40,829 nt of DNA from Edwardsiella ictaluri ATCC 33202 (GTDB lineage: Bacteria > Pseudomonadota > Gammaproteobacteria > Enterobacterales > Enterobacteriaceae). The first letter of the stretch is position 1. Each line of letters begins with the position of its first letter. The stretch lies in the NCBI RefSeq assembly GCF_000264785.1, contig NZ_AFJI01000024.1:1-40829 (forward strand), written 5' to 3'. A program made the translations under genes and the position numbers. This document shows positions 1 to 8,171 of this stretch, piece by piece. A model generated the notes under the pieces. It had not been told where the DNA came from. It was given only the letters and a program-made list of their open reading frames with translations, and made no database searches.

Positions 1-17
1 GGCATCAAATTTAGTGT

Positions 18-93
18 GCTGATATGGCTCAGTCGGTAGAGCGCACCCTTGGTAAGGGTGAGGTCCCCAGTTCGATTCTGGGTATCAGCACCA
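18..93 (+). tRNA. thrV: tRNA-Thr (anticodon GGU)
   Basis: A 76-nt cloverleaf with an encoded CCA end. The acceptor arms GCTGATA and TATCAGC pair, the T loop carries TTCGATTC, and the anticodon GGT lies at 51-53, which reads ACC/ACU threonine codons. It sits directly before a 5S rRNA gene. This matches the 3' end of E. coli rrnD, where thrV lies between two 5S genes, so a further 5S gene and the rest of an rRNA operon are expected just outside the left edge (inference). The symbol is by analogy with that position. Confidence 0.97.
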
Positions 94-125
94 CTTTTTC
101 GGGGTTTTGTTCGGCAAAAAGAATT

Positions 126-245
126 TGCTTGGCGGCGATAGCGCGGTGGTCCCACCTGACTCCATGCCGAACTCAGAAGTGAAACGCCGTAGCGCCGATG
201 GTAGTGTGGGGTCTCCCCATGCGAGAGTAGGGAACTGCCAAGCAT
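126..245 (+). rRNA. rrf: 5S ribosomal RNA
   Basis: A 120-nt sequence nearly identical to E. coli 5S rRNA, including the conserved core CCGAACTCAGAAGTGAAACG. The terminal helix TGCTTGGC / GCCAAGCA carries paired changes relative to the E. coli TGCCTGGC / GCCAGGCA, so the structure is kept. It is the last gene of the rRNA operon and is followed at once by an intrinsic terminator. Confidence 0.98.
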
Positions 246-253
246 TAAATAAA

Positions 254-286
254 GCAAAAAAGCCGCTCAATGAGCGGCTTTTTTGC
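254..286 (+). terminator. Intrinsic terminator of the rRNA operon
   Basis: The stem AGCCGCT / AGCGGCT with a small CAATG loop is flanked by an A run upstream and TTTTTT downstream. It begins 9 nt after the 5S gene. Confidence 0.93.
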
Positions 287-311
287 GTCTGAAGCCCGGC
301 CAGATCCTGTG

Positions 312-336
312 AAAAACCGCCGTTGGCGGTCTTTTT
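312..336. terminator. Second, bidirectional terminator between the rRNA operon and mobB
   Basis: ACCGCC and GGCGGT pair around a GTT loop, with AAAAA on the left and TTTTT on the right. The element can therefore back up rRNA termination on the plus strand and end the mobAB transcript on the minus strand. Confidence 0.75.
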
Positions 337-355
337 ATACACAGGTGTTATCTCC

Positions 356-874
356 TTATCCTTTAGCTTGTTGCTTTAACCAACGCTGGATGAAGGCTGC
401 AATTTCACCGGGGTTATTAATATCCAGGAATGGGACGGCGCAGTCATGACGGCTATCGCTGGCCAACGCAATGACGTACTTGTCGATAAGGCCGCTAAAG
501 GGTTTGCCAACCGCGTGCCGGTAAAGCGCTATTTTGGCAATATGTTCATGTTTAAATCCCTCGACCAGAATTAAATCGCAGCGCCTGGCATCGATGCGTG
601 AGGCCAGAAAGCGTAAGTCCAGCGGCTGCCTCTCCTGCGTTTCGCTCATCAATGCCCAGCGTAGATCGCTGGCGACCAGTGTTTGATCTGCCCCGGCCTT
701 ACGCAGCTCATAGCTGTCTTTACCCGGGGTATCGACATCCATATCGTGATGGGTGTGCTTGATCAGGGCGATGCGGATCCCCCGGGCTTTTAGGCTGGGA
801 ATCAGCTGTTTCAGCAGCGTGGTTTTTCCGGTGCCGCTGTAGGCGGCAATGCCCAAGAGTGGTGGGGTCGTCAC
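356..874 (-). CDS. mobB: Molybdopterin-guanine dinucleotide biosynthesis adaptor MobB
   Basis: MobB is a GTP-binding accessory protein that assists MobA when GMP is attached to molybdopterin to form the cofactor of DMSO/nitrate reductase-type enzymes. The P-loop GYSGTGKTTLLKQL-type motif (AAYSGTGKTTLLK) is close to the N-terminus, followed by KHTHHDMDVDTPGKDSY and ILVEGFKHE, both typical of MobB. I chose the GTG at 874: its GTGA overlaps the mobA stop by 4 nt and gives 172 residues, close to the 175 of E. coli. An in-frame ATG at 910 would add 12 residues without E. coli counterparts; it has only a weak ribosome binding site, and the GTG has AGGA about 12 nt upstream. Expected to be translationally coupled to mobA. 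Confidence 0.93.
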   Translation of the reverse strand: MTTPPLLGIAAYSGTGKTTLLKQLIPSLKARGIRIALIKHTHHDMDVDTPGKDSYELRKAGADQTLVASDLRWALMSETQERQPLDLRFLASRIDARRCDLILVEGFKHEHIAKIALYRHAVGKPFSGLIDKYVIALASDSRHDCAVPFLDINNPGEIAAFIQRWLKQQAKG

Positions 875-1455
875 GGTGATGTGTGTTCCTGTTGTTGCGC
901 CTGCTGGCATTCTTGCAGACTATTAATATTGATAAAGAGCGCGGGATCGGCATAGCGTACGGGCTGCGCATCAACCCATTGCATGAATAGCATGAGCTTA
1001 CGCTCTCCCCGCTGCAGAAAGGTGCGTAGCTGCGGCAGCAGGCTGCGGTGCCATAGGGCGAGCGTCGGGTGACAGCGCTCGCCGTCGTTGATATAGGCTG
1101 CGAGGGCGTCGCCTTTGCCTTGCCAGAGTACGTTGACCAGATCGGCGGGAATAAAGGGGACATCGCAGGGAACAGAGATGAGCCACGGCGTTTGACACTG
1201 CTCCAGCGCCGTTAGCACGCCGGCCAAGGGGCCAGGAAAGTCCGCCATGCGGTCGCTGAGCACTTCGCAGCCGCTTTGCCAGTAGGTCTGCTGATTTCGA
1301 TTGGCGCTGATGACGACCCGGGACACCTGGGGCGCTAGACGTTGTAAAACCTGCTGATACAGGGGTATGGCGTTGAGTGTAACCAATCCTTTATCTCTAC
1401 CCTGCATCCTGGTGGCTCGCCCGCCCGCTAAAATAACCCCCTCAATGTCCTGCAT
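871..1455 (-). CDS. mobA: Molybdenum cofactor guanylyltransferase MobA
   Basis: MobA transfers GMP from GTP to molybdopterin, giving the molybdenum guanine dinucleotide cofactor. The N-terminal signature LAGGRATRMQGRDKGL is the nucleotidyltransferase loop, and PGPLAGVL and PCDVPFIP are further family motifs. The start is set at the ATG at 1455: AGGAG lies 10 nt upstream, and the protein is then 194 residues, the same as E. coli MobA. An upstream in-frame ATG at 1503 would add 16 unmatched residues. The stop overlaps the mobB GTG by 4 nt, so mobA-mobB form a two-gene operon divergent from yihD. Confidence 0.95.
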   Translation of the reverse strand: MQDIEGVILAGGRATRMQGRDKGLVTLNAIPLYQQVLQRLAPQVSRVVISANRNQQTYWQSGCEVLSDRMADFPGPLAGVLTALEQCQTPWLISVPCDVPFIPADLVNVLWQGKGDALAAYINDGERCHPTLALWHRSLLPQLRTFLQRGERKLMLFMQWVDAQPVRYADPALFININSLQECQQAQQQEHTSP

Positions 1456-1627
1456 TGTGAAAGCGCTCCTGTAAACTGTAGATGTCGAACGATGCTCTAT
1501 CATAGCGCCCCTTTAATGATGATGTAATAGTTTGTAAATAGTGAGTGTTACACGGTAAACGACTATCTTTGCTAAATTAGGATTGCTAGTTTTAGCAGCC
1601 CTGTGAATAGACAAGAGAGCGTACTCT

Positions 1628-1897
1628 ATGAAATGCCATCGTGTTAATGAGCTTATTGAGTTAATCCATCCGGCCTGGCAGCAGGAGCCGGATCTGAACC
1701 TGATGCAGTTTTTACAGAAGCTGGCCGACGAGGCGGGCTATGAGGGCGCACTGGCTGACCTTACTGATGATATTCTGATCTATCACCTGAAAATGCGCGA
1801 CAGTGAGAAGAGCGCGGTGATCCCAGGCCTGCAAAAAGACTATGAAGAGGATTTCAAAACGGCCCTACTGCGCGCGCGCGGCGTGATTAAAGATTGA
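1628..1897 (+). CDS. yihD: YihD family protein (DUF1040)
   Basis: A cytoplasmic 89-residue protein, the same length as E. coli YihD, with the conserved stretches [15 protein letters not shown] and [19 protein letters not shown]. Its biochemical function is unknown. It is acidic and probably mostly helical. AAGAGAG lies about 9 nt before the ATG. It ends 4 nt before srkA, so yihD-srkA-dsbA look co-transcribed. The 124-bp gap upstream, shared with mobA, holds two GTAAA words 21 bp apart; these are reminiscent of CpxR half sites but do not have the usual 5-bp spacing. Confidence 0.95.
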   Translation: MKCHRVNELIELIHPAWQQEPDLNLMQFLQKLADEAGYEGALADLTDDILIYHLKMRDSEKSAVIPGLQKDYEEDFKTALLRARGVIKD

Positions 1898-1901
1898 TGC
1901 T

Positions 1902-2888
1902 ATGACGACGTCGGCCTTTAATTTTCAGACTCTGACACCGGATCTCATCTTGGGTGCGCTGGAGAGTACGGGGATCCGCATTGATTCCGGTCTCAGTGAG
2001 CTGAACAGCTATGAAAACCGCGTCTATCAGCTGATGGATGAGGAGAGACGGCGCTATGTGGTGAAATTCTATCGGCCCGAGCGTTGGAGCGATGCTCAGA
2101 TCGCAGAGGAACACGCTTTCTCTGCCGAGCTGGCCGCGCAGGAGATCCCGCTGGCGGCTCCGCTGTCCCTGAATGGCACCACGCTGCATCACTACCATGG
2201 ATATGCCTTTGCTGTTTTCCCCAGCCTGGGGGGCCGTGAGTATGAGGTCGATAGCCTCGACCAGCTGGAGTGGGTTGGGCGCTATCTGGGGCGTATCCAT
2301 CAGGTAGGCCGACGCCAGCTGTTTGGCTGTCGGCCTACCATTGGGCTGGACGAATATGTCTACCAGCCGCGGGCGCTGCTGGCGGACAGCCCACTGGTGC
2401 CCGAAGCGCAGCGATCTGCGTTGCTATCGGCGTTAGATACGCTGATTGCGGTGTTGCTTCCGTGCTGGCGGGATGATTTGCCGCAGCTGCGCCTGCACGG
2501 TGACTGCCACCCGGGAAATATACTGTGGCGCGATGGTCCACTGTTCGTCGATCTGGACGATGCGCGCAACGGCCCGGCGATCCAGGATTTGTGGATGCTA
2601 CTGAATGGAGATGACGCAGAGAAGCGCGTACAGCTGGATGTACTGCTGGAGGCCTACGGCGAATTCAGTAATTTCGATCTGCGCGAGCTGGCGCTGATTG
2701 AGCCGCTGCGCGCCATGCGGATGATCCATTATGTGGCCTGGATCTGCCGTCGCTGGCAGGATCCTGCGTTTCCGCGCAGTTTTCCCTGGATGGGCGAGAC
2801 CCAGTTCTGGCTGCGTCAGATCCAGGTTTTTCAGGAGCAGGTCCGTCTGTTACAGGCCGCTCCGCTACAGTTAACGCCGATGTATTGA
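1902..2888 (+). CDS. srkA: Stress response serine/threonine kinase SrkA (YihE/RdoA)
   Basis: SrkA is a cytoplasmic Ser/Thr kinase with a fold like choline and aminoglycoside kinases. In E. coli it is controlled by the Cpx envelope-stress system and counteracts MazEF-mediated death. The 328 residues equal the E. coli length. An N-terminal ELNSYENRVYQL region and VVKFYRPERW (ATP-binding lysine) are followed by the catalytic segment LHGDCHPGNILW and the metal-binding DLDDARNGP. It starts 4 nt after yihD and is followed 24 nt later by dsbA, as in E. coli. A strong perfect inverted repeat lies inside the gene at 2303-2339. Confidence 0.96.
   Translation: MTTSAFNFQTLTPDLILGALESTGIRIDSGLSELNSYENRVYQLMDEERRRYVVKFYRPERWSDAQIAEEHAFSAELAAQEIPLAAPLSLNGTTLHHYHGYAFAVFPSLGGREYEVDSLDQLEWVGRYLGRIHQVGRRQLFGCRPTIGLDEYVYQPRALLADSPLVPEAQRSALLSALDTLIAVLLPCWRDDLPQLRLHGDCHPGNILWRDGPLFVDLDDARNGPAIQDLWMLLNGDDAEKRVQLDVLLEAYGEFSNFDLRELALIEPLRAMRMIHYVAWICRRWQDPAFPRSFPWMGETQFWLRQIQVFQEQVRLLQAAPLQLTPMY
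2303..2339. repeat. Perfect inverted repeat inside srkA
   Basis: GGTAGGCCGAC (2303-2313) and GTCGGCCTACC (2329-2339) are exact reverse complements. GCCA and TGGC extend the stem inward past a one-base bulge, leaving a 6-nt loop. It lies in codons that still encode a normal SrkA segment (VGRRQLFGCRPT), so any function would be at RNA or DNA level. No T run follows, so it is not an intrinsic terminator. Confidence 0.7.
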
Positions 2889-2918
2889 CGACAGATCCCG
2901 AATAATGGAGAAGTGATA

Positions 2919-3542
2919 ATGAAAAAGATGTGGCTGGCCCTGCTGGGCATGGTTATAGCGTTTGGCGTATCGGCTGCGCAGTTTACTAACGGGGAACAAT
3001 ATACCACGTTGGATAAACCGGTAAACGGTGCGCCGCAGGTATTGGAATTCTTCTCGTTTTATTGTCCGCATTGCTATGAGTTTGCTGAGGTTTACCATAT
3101 TCCCCAGGCTATTGAAGGTAAACTGCCGCAGGGGATAACGCTGACAAAATACCATGTAGAGTTTCTGGGGCCATTAGGAAAACAGCTGACTCAGGCATGG
3201 GCTGTCGCGATGGCGCTGGGAGTTGAGGATAAGATTACCCAGCCTATGTTTGATGCGCTACAGAAAACACAGAGTATTAAAACCGAGGCGGATATTCGCA
3301 ATGTCTTTATTCAGGCCGGAGTGAAACCGCAAGAGTATGATGCTGCGCTGAATAGCTTCGTGGTTAAATCTTTGGTGGTACAGCAGGAGAAAGCCGCAGA
3401 GGATTTCCAACTGCGCGGTGTGCCGGCGGTATTTGTAAACGGCAGATACATGGTGAAAAGCGATGGATTGGATACCAGCTCCATGGCGAACTATGTGGCG
3501 CAGTTTGCCAATGTGGTGCACTTCTTGGTGAGCCAGCCGTAA
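2919..3542 (+). CDS. dsbA: Periplasmic thiol:disulfide oxidoreductase DsbA
   Basis: DsbA introduces disulfide bonds into exported proteins and is reoxidised by DsbB. A signal peptide covers residues 1-19 ([19 protein letters not shown]), followed by mature AQFTNGEQY. The active site CPHC is at C49-C52 in a thioredoxin fold with helical insert, and GVPAVFVNG supplies the cis-proline loop. The length of 207 residues compares with 208 in E. coli. The ATG at 2919 is preferred: GGAG ends 8 nt upstream, whereas the in-frame GTG at 2913 is too close to it. Last gene of the yihD-srkA-dsbA unit; in E. coli Cpx drives srkA-dsbA. Confidence 0.98.
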   Translation: MKKMWLALLGMVIAFGVSAAQFTNGEQYTTLDKPVNGAPQVLEFFSFYCPHCYEFAEVYHIPQAIEGKLPQGITLTKYHVEFLGPLGKQLTQAWAVAMALGVEDKITQPMFDALQKTQSIKTEADIRNVFIQAGVKPQEYDAALNSFVVKSLVVQQEKAAEDFQLRGVPAVFVNGRYMVKSDGLDTSSMANYVAQFANVVHFLVSQP

Positions 3543-3565
3543 TCGGCGCACTGACCCTGAGCAAC

Positions 3566-3596
3566 ACGCCGGATATCGTCTCTCCGGCGTTTTTTA
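3566..3596 (+). terminator. Intrinsic terminator after dsbA
   Basis: ACGCCGGA and TCCGGCGT pair around a 9-nt loop and are followed by a run of T. It lies between the convergent ends of dsbA and yihG. Confidence 0.85.
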
Positions 3597-3600
3597 GACT

Positions 3601-4518
3601 TTAGACGGTAGGACGGTAACGTTCGCGTAGCCGTGTTATCAGCAGATCCTTACGCTGCCAAAGTGTATTCAGCCATAGCTGAAACTGGTGTTTGAAGTCT
3701 TTATTATTGAAATAATCGCCGCGAATTTCATCGCTGATAGGCAGTATTTCAACGTGTACGACGATGCCTTGCATGCGTCCGCAGAGGAGATCGAGGAAAG
3801 GGCGTCGCTCATTCTGCGGGTAAAGCAGCGTGACGTTAAGCACTCGCTCAAACTGGCTGCCAAGGGTACTGAGGGTAAACGCGATGCCCGCAGCCTTGGG
3901 CTGTAATAGGTTCTGATAGGGTGAGTTTTGGCCGCGGCGTTTTTCCTCCGTACAGCGTGATCCTTCGACGAAGTTAACGATAGTGGTTGGATGCAGGCGA
4001 AATTTCTCGCATGAACGGCGGGTCGTTTCGATATCCTTACCGCGCAGCTCCGGGTGTTTAAGGAGATAGCTGCGGGAATAGCGTCGCATGAAAGGCATAT
4101 CCAACGCCCAACAGGCTAGGCCGATAAAAGGTACCCAGGCCAGCTGCTGCTTAAGGAAATACTTATTCATTGGAATATGATTCCGTAGCAATACACACAG
4201 CACTACAATATCCGTCCAGCTGTTATGATTGCTGATCAGCAGATACCAGTTTTGCTTACTTAACCCCTCTAGGCCGCTGACGTGCCATTTTAGTCGTGGA
4301 TTAAGGTTCATTAATCCGGCCAAACCTTGGCACCAGCACCACATCAACCTATCAGAGTATCGGGAAATAGCATGCCTCACTCCGGGTAGCGGCAGCAGAA
4401 GTTTTATGACGCCCAATAGTACGATAGGCAGCGAACAGGCCATGGTGACTACGATGGCCAACAGCGTTATTAGTACGAAGGTAAAAGGAGACAACACCGT
4501 GGCAGTCAGGGTTGGCAT
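3601..4518 (-). CDS. yihG: Inner-membrane 1-acylglycerol-3-phosphate acyltransferase YihG
   Basis: A PlsC-type acyltransferase that acylates lysophosphatidic acid at sn-2; E. coli YihG is a second such enzyme beside PlsC. One or two hydrophobic segments in the first 50 residues ([20 protein letters not shown] onward) anchor it. The catalytic NHNSWTD (HX4D box) and the substrate motif FVEGSR are intact. The ATG at 4518 gives 305 residues, near the 310 of E. coli. A TTG further out at 4602 would add 28 residues; the ribosome binding site for either is weak. The E. coli gene yihF, normally between dsbA and yihG, is absent. Confidence 0.9.
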   Translation of the reverse strand: MPTLTATVLSPFTFVLITLLAIVVTMACSLPIVLLGVIKLLLPLPGVRHAISRYSDRLMWCWCQGLAGLMNLNPRLKWHVSGLEGLSKQNWYLLISNHNSWTDIVVLCVLLRNHIPMNKYFLKQQLAWVPFIGLACWALDMPFMRRYSRSYLLKHPELRGKDIETTRRSCEKFRLHPTTIVNFVEGSRCTEEKRRGQNSPYQNLLQPKAAGIAFTLSTLGSQFERVLNVTLLYPQNERRPFLDLLCGRMQGIVVHVEILPISDEIRGDYFNNKDFKHQFQLWLNTLWQRKDLLITRLRERYRPTV

Positions 4519-4699
4519 TGGGAAATCACACCGCACTCGGAAGAATAGGATCTGCAATGTTAGCAGATAGAGGCGTAAGTCGGCACATTTTGTCCCGCTC
4601 AAAGATATTTCTGTAAAAAAGTCTGTGCCGTTTTAAAAGTAGGTCATACTATAATGACGCTTATCGAACTGTCAGGTTCTGTTGGTTATATTTTTCAAG

Positions 4700-4708
4700 T
4701 TATACACA
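4700..4708 (+). promoter_or_regulatory. DnaA box 1 upstream of polA
   Basis: TTATACACA is a perfect match to the DnaA consensus TTATNCACA. It lies 260 bp before the polA ATG, in the AT-rich control region. Confidence 0.6.
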
Positions 4709-4842
4709 GTTCACTCCTTATGTTTTTTATATTAACTCCTTCGGTATTAAGTGAATATGACATTGATTTTAAATGATTATAATCATTGAGTCTTCATATA
4801 TAGTCTTCTTGGTATTAAGTGTTCTATTTTTTGCTCACAAAC

Positions 4843-4851
4843 TTATCCACA
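4843..4851 (+). promoter_or_regulatory. DnaA box 2 upstream of polA
   Basis: TTATCCACA is the highest-affinity form of the DnaA box. It lies 117 bp before the polA ATG. A near match on the other strand (TGTGCATCA, one mismatch) follows at 4869-4877. DnaA has been reported to stimulate polA expression in E. coli, which fits this placement. Confidence 0.65.
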
Positions 4852-4967
4852 GATTGATTCTGTGTGGTTGTGCATCATAGATAGCGATAAAACTCCCCGA
4901 ATATTCGTCAGCGCACCTGAGGTGTGGCATCCTTATACTTTGATAACCACCACGACAAAGACAGATT

Positions 4968-7760
4968 ATGGCCCAGATAGCTGAAAATCCCCTGATCCTG
5001 GTTGATGGATCCTCATACCTTTACCGTGCCTATCATGCGTTTCCACCGCTGACCAATAGCGCCGGGGAGCCTACCGGGGCTATGTATGGTGTGCTGAATA
5101 TGCTGCGAAGCCTGATCATACAATATCAGCCGAGCCATGTTGCCGTGGTGTTTGATGCCAAGGGCAAAACGTTTCGCGATGAGCTGTTTGCCGAATATAA
5201 GTCACATCGTCCTCCGATGCCGGACGATCTGCGTGAGCAGATAGCGCCGTTGCACCAGATGGTTGAGGCGATGGGGCTACCGCTGCTGGTCGTACCGGGG
5301 GTGGAGGCGGACGATGTGATCGGCACGCTGGCGCGCCGCGCTGAGCTGGCGGGGCGGCATGTTCTGATCAGCACCGGCGACAAGGATATGGCGCAGCTGG
5401 TAACACCGAATATCACGCTTATCAATACGATGACCAACACTGTTCTGGGACCTCAGGAGGTGTGTGACAAATATGGGGTGCCGCCGTCGCTGATCATCGA
5501 CTTTTTAGCGCTGATGGGCGATGCCTCTGACAATATTCCCGGCGTCCCCGGCGTAGGTGAGAAGACGGCGCAGGCGCTGTTGCAGGGCATTGGCAGCCTG
5601 AAGACGATTTATGATGATCTCGATCGGGTGGCTACCCTGAGCTTTCGTGGCGCGAAGACTATGGGAGCCAAGCTGCTGTTGAATAAAGAAAAGGCCGATC
5701 TTTCCTACCTGTTGGCGACCATTAAGACCGACGTTGATCTGGCGCAGGGGGGCGACGATTTGGCCATTAAAGTGCTGGATAGTGAGACGCTGCACCAGTT
5801 GTTCAGCCGCTATGAGTTTAAGCGATGGCTGAGCGATGTGCAGGAGGGCTCTTGGCTAACAGGGGCGACAGGCGGTCGTAAAACGCGGGGGAATAAAATC
5901 GCTGACACACCTGCGGCGCTTGCGCCGGAGGTTTTCGTGACGCTGACGCGCGAGGGCTACCAAACGATCCTCGATGAGGCCGCGCTGGAGGCATTGATTA
6001 CGCGCCTGCGCCAGGCCGGGAGCTTTGCCTTTGATACTGAGACCGATTCGCTGGATGTACTGTCGGCCAATCTGGTGGGGATCTCCTGCGCCGATAAGCC
6101 GGGGCAGGCATGTTACATCCCGCTGGCCCATGACTACCTGGATGCGCCGCATCAGCTCGATCGTCAGTATGTTCTGGCGCGCCTACAGCCGCTGCTGGAG
6201 GATGAAGGGATAGCCAAGATTGGTCAGAACCTGAAGTATGATATTGGCGTTATGGCGCGCTATGGTATCACGCTGCGCGGCGTGGCATTTGATACCATGT
6301 TGGAGTCCTATGTGCTCAATAGCGTTGCTGGGCGCCATGATATGGATAGCCTATCTGCTCGCCATCTCGACCATAAAACGATTACGTTTGAAGAGATTGC
6401 CGGTAAAGGAAAAGGTCAGCTGACGTTCAATCAAATCCCGCTGGAGCAGGCGTCGGAGTATGCCGCAGAGGATGCCGATGTTACCCTGCAGCTGCATCAG
6501 CATTTGTGGCCGATGCTGGAGGGAGAGTCTGGTCCGAGCCATATTTTCCGCGATATTGATATGCCGTTGGTTCCGGTGCTGTCGCGGATGGAGCGTACCG
6601 GGGTGTTGATCGACAGCGCGATTCTGGGTCAACATTCACAGGAGCTGGCGGTACGGCTGGAGGCGCTGGAGCAGCAGGCGCATAGCGAGGCTGGAGAGCC
6701 ATTTAATCTGTCATCGACCAAACAGCTGCAGAGTATTCTGTTTGAGAAGCAGCAGCTGCCGGTATTGAAGAAAACGCCGGGCGGAGCGCCATCAACCAAT
6801 GAAGAGGTGCTGGTTGAGCTGGCCGAGCAGGGGTATGCGTTGCCACAGGTAATCCTGGAGTACCGCACGCTGGCCAAGCTGAAGAGTACCTACACCGATA
6901 AGTTACCGCTGATGGTTAATCCGCTGACGGGCCGGGTACATACCTCCTATCATCAGGCCGTCACCGCGACAGGCCGTCTGTCATCCAGCGATCCTAACCT
7001 GCAGAATATCCCCGTGCGCAGCGACGAAGGGCGGCGCATCCGTCAGGCTTTCATCGCGCCGGTCGGCAGCCGGATTGTGGCGGCGGATTACTCACAGATT
7101 GAGCTGCGCATAATGGCACACTTATCGGGAGACAAAGGGCTGCTGCAGGCATTTGCGGCAGGGAAAGATATCCATCGCGCCACGGCGGCAGAGGTCTTTG
7201 GCTTGCCGTTAGAGGCGGTGAGCGCCGATCAGCGCCGCAGCGCTAAGGCGATTAACTTTGGCCTGATTTATGGTATGAGCGCTTTTGGTCTGGCTCGTCA
7301 GCTGAACATTGGCCGCGGCGAAGCCCAACGCTATATGGATCTCTACTTTGAGCGCTATCCGGGCGTGCTGGCCTATATGGAGCGCACCCGCCAGCTGGCA
7401 TCGGATCAGGGCTATGTTGAAACGCTGGATGGCCGTCGGCTCTATCTGCCCGAGATCAACGCGCGCAACGGTATGCGCCGTAAAGCGGCGGAGCGTGCCG
7501 CGATTAACGCGCCGATGCAGGGAACGGCGGCCGATATCATTAAACGGGCCATGATTGCCGTTGATGGCTGGCTACAGGAGACCCAGCTGGAGGTTCGTAT
7601 GATTATGCAGGTACACGATGAACTGGTATTTGAAGTGCCAGAGTCTCAGGTTGAGGCGGTGGTCTGTCAGGTTCGTGTACTAATGGAAAATAGCCTGTCG
7701 CTGGCGGTTCCATTAAAAGTTGATATTGGTTGTGGTGAAAATTGGGATCAAGCTCACTAA
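4968..7760 (+). CDS. polA: DNA polymerase I
   Basis: PolA removes RNA primers and fills gaps in lagging-strand synthesis and excision repair. The 930 residues compare with 928 in E. coli and hold all three domains. The N-terminal 5'-3' exonuclease carries [17 protein letters not shown] and [12 protein letters not shown] (about residues 1-290). The 3'-5' proofreading domain has DTETDSLD with D356 and E358. The polymerase domain has motif [18 protein letters not shown], motif [17 protein letters not shown], and motif [11 protein letters not shown] with H883-D884. No catalytic residue is missing. It is a single gene between divergent yihG and the Spot 42 RNA gene. Confidence 0.99.
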   Translation: MAQIAENPLILVDGSSYLYRAYHAFPPLTNSAGEPTGAMYGVLNMLRSLIIQYQPSHVAVVFDAKGKTFRDELFAEYKSHRPPMPDDLREQIAPLHQMVEAMGLPLLVVPGVEADDVIGTLARRAELAGRHVLISTGDKDMAQLVTPNITLINTMTNTVLGPQEVCDKYGVPPSLIIDFLALMGDASDNIPGVPGVGEKTAQALLQGIGSLKTIYDDLDRVATLSFRGAKTMGAKLLLNKEKADLSYLLATIKTDVDLAQGGDDLAIKVLDSETLHQLFSRYEFKRWLSDVQEGSWLTGATGGRKTRGNKIADTPAALAPEVFVTLTREGYQTILDEAALEALITRLRQAGSFAFDTETDSLDVLSANLVGISCADKPGQACYIPLAHDYLDAPHQLDRQYVLARLQPLLEDEGIAKIGQNLKYDIGVMARYGITLRGVAFDTMLESYVLNSVAGRHDMDSLSARHLDHKTITFEEIAGKGKGQLTFNQIPLEQASEYAAEDADVTLQLHQHLWPMLEGESGPSHIFRDIDMPLVPVLSRMERTGVLIDSAILGQHSQELAVRLEALEQQAHSEAGEPFNLSSTKQLQSILFEKQQLPVLKKTPGGAPSTNEEVLVELAEQGYALPQVILEYRTLAKLKSTYTDKLPLMVNPLTGRVHTSYHQAVTATGRLSSSDPNLQNIPVRSDEGRRIRQAFIAPVGSRIVAADYSQIELRIMAHLSGDKGLLQAFAAGKDIHRATAAEVFGLPLEAVSADQRRSAKAINFGLIYGMSAFGLARQLNIGRGEAQRYMDLYFERYPGVLAYMERTRQLASDQGYVETLDGRRLYLPEINARNGMRRKAAERAAINAPMQGTAADIIKRAMIAVDGWLQETQLEVRMIMQVHDELVFEVPESQVEAVVCQVRVLMENSLSLAVPLKVDIGCGENWDQAH

Positions 7761-7780
7761 AATGTGAATATTTAATCCTG

Positions 7781-7801
7781 TTATGTAATTAATTTACATA
7801 A
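7781..7801. repeat. AT-rich inverted repeat between polA and spf
   Basis: TTATGTAA (7781-7788) and TTACATAA (7794-7801) are exact reverse complements separated by 5 nt. The element starts 21 nt after the polA stop and about 70 nt before the spf -35 element. It has no following T run and so reads more like an operator than a terminator. The cognate regulator is unknown. Confidence 0.4.
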
Positions 7802-7867
7802 AAAATGCGTTTATTGATGGGTTTTGCGGATTAAAACGGCGTTTTTTGTAAGTAAACAACAAAAAGG

Positions 7868-7895
7868 TTGATTGATACATAAAATGTTGTACAGT
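7868..7895 (+). promoter_or_regulatory. Probable sigma-70 promoter of the Spot 42 RNA gene
   Basis: The -35 element TTGATT (7868-7873) and the -10 element TACAGT (7890-7895) have a 16-bp spacer. Transcription would start 7 nt after the -10, exactly at the G that begins the conserved Spot 42 sequence. Confidence 0.65.
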
Positions 7896-7902
7896 TGTCA
7901 GA

Positions 7903-8009
7903 GTAGGGTACAGAGGTAAGATGTTCTATCTTTCAGACCTTTTACTTCACGTAATCGGATTTGGCTGATTATTAGCCGCCCCGGTCTTTATGACTGGGGC
8001 GTTTTTTTT
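7903..8009 (+). ncRNA. spf: Spot 42 small RNA
   Basis: Spot 42 is an Hfq-dependent RNA that represses catabolic operons such as galK by base pairing; in E. coli it is repressed by CRP-cAMP. The 5' half is almost identical to the E. coli RNA (GTAGGGTACAGAGGTAAGAT, then the TTTCAGACC, TTTTACTTC and GTAATCGGATTTGGCTG segments). The 3' terminator stem GCCCCGGTC / GACTGGGGC followed by eight T ends it at about 107 nt, against 109 in E. coli. Differences lie in the linker and the terminator loop. The position between polA and engB is as in E. coli. Confidence 0.96.
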
Positions 8010-8123
8010 GTATAAAGAAAAGTCAGTTGAAATATAACCGCATATAACTCTTCGCTGGCGCCGTGTGCGTGTGTCGCCGCATAAGTTGATGCGCTTATTT
8101 TTATATTTTGCTGAAAAATAGCA

Positions 8124-8146
8124 TAAAAAAGCCGCTCTCGCGGCTA
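8124..8146 (-). terminator. Intrinsic terminator of engB
   Basis: On the minus strand AGCCGC and GCGGCT pair around a GAGA tetraloop and run into TTTTTT. It lies 26 nt beyond the engB stop. Confidence 0.88.
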
Positions 8147-8171
8147 ATTGTATCGATACATCAGGGAGTTA

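Larger units (their letters stand above)
4519..4967. promoter_or_regulatory. AT-rich yihG-polA intergenic control region
   Basis: About 450 bp without a gene, far richer in A/T than its surroundings. It holds two perfect DnaA boxes, a 16-bp palindrome AATGATTATAATCATT (4772-4787), and the 11-bp word GGTATTAAGTG repeated directly at 4743-4753 and 4811-4821. It must contain the divergent promoters for yihG and polA, but I cannot pick a single convincing -35/-10 pair. Confidence 0.6.

Noticed and set aside
335-343. A perfect DnaA box TTATACACA beside mobB
   Set aside because: About one such match is expected by chance in a window this size, and it is isolated.
1534-1559. Two GTAAA words upstream of yihD as a CpxR site
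   Set aside because: They are 21 bp apart start to start, whereas the CpxR box needs a 5-bp gap.
1870-1881. Alternating CG run near the end of yihD as a Z-DNA element
   Set aside because: Only six dinucleotides and it encodes conserved residues of YihD (RARG).
4772-4787. Fur box at the AT palindrome before polA
   Set aside because: The palindrome lacks the spacing of the 19-bp or 7-1-7 Fur consensus, and iron control of polA or yihG is not expected.
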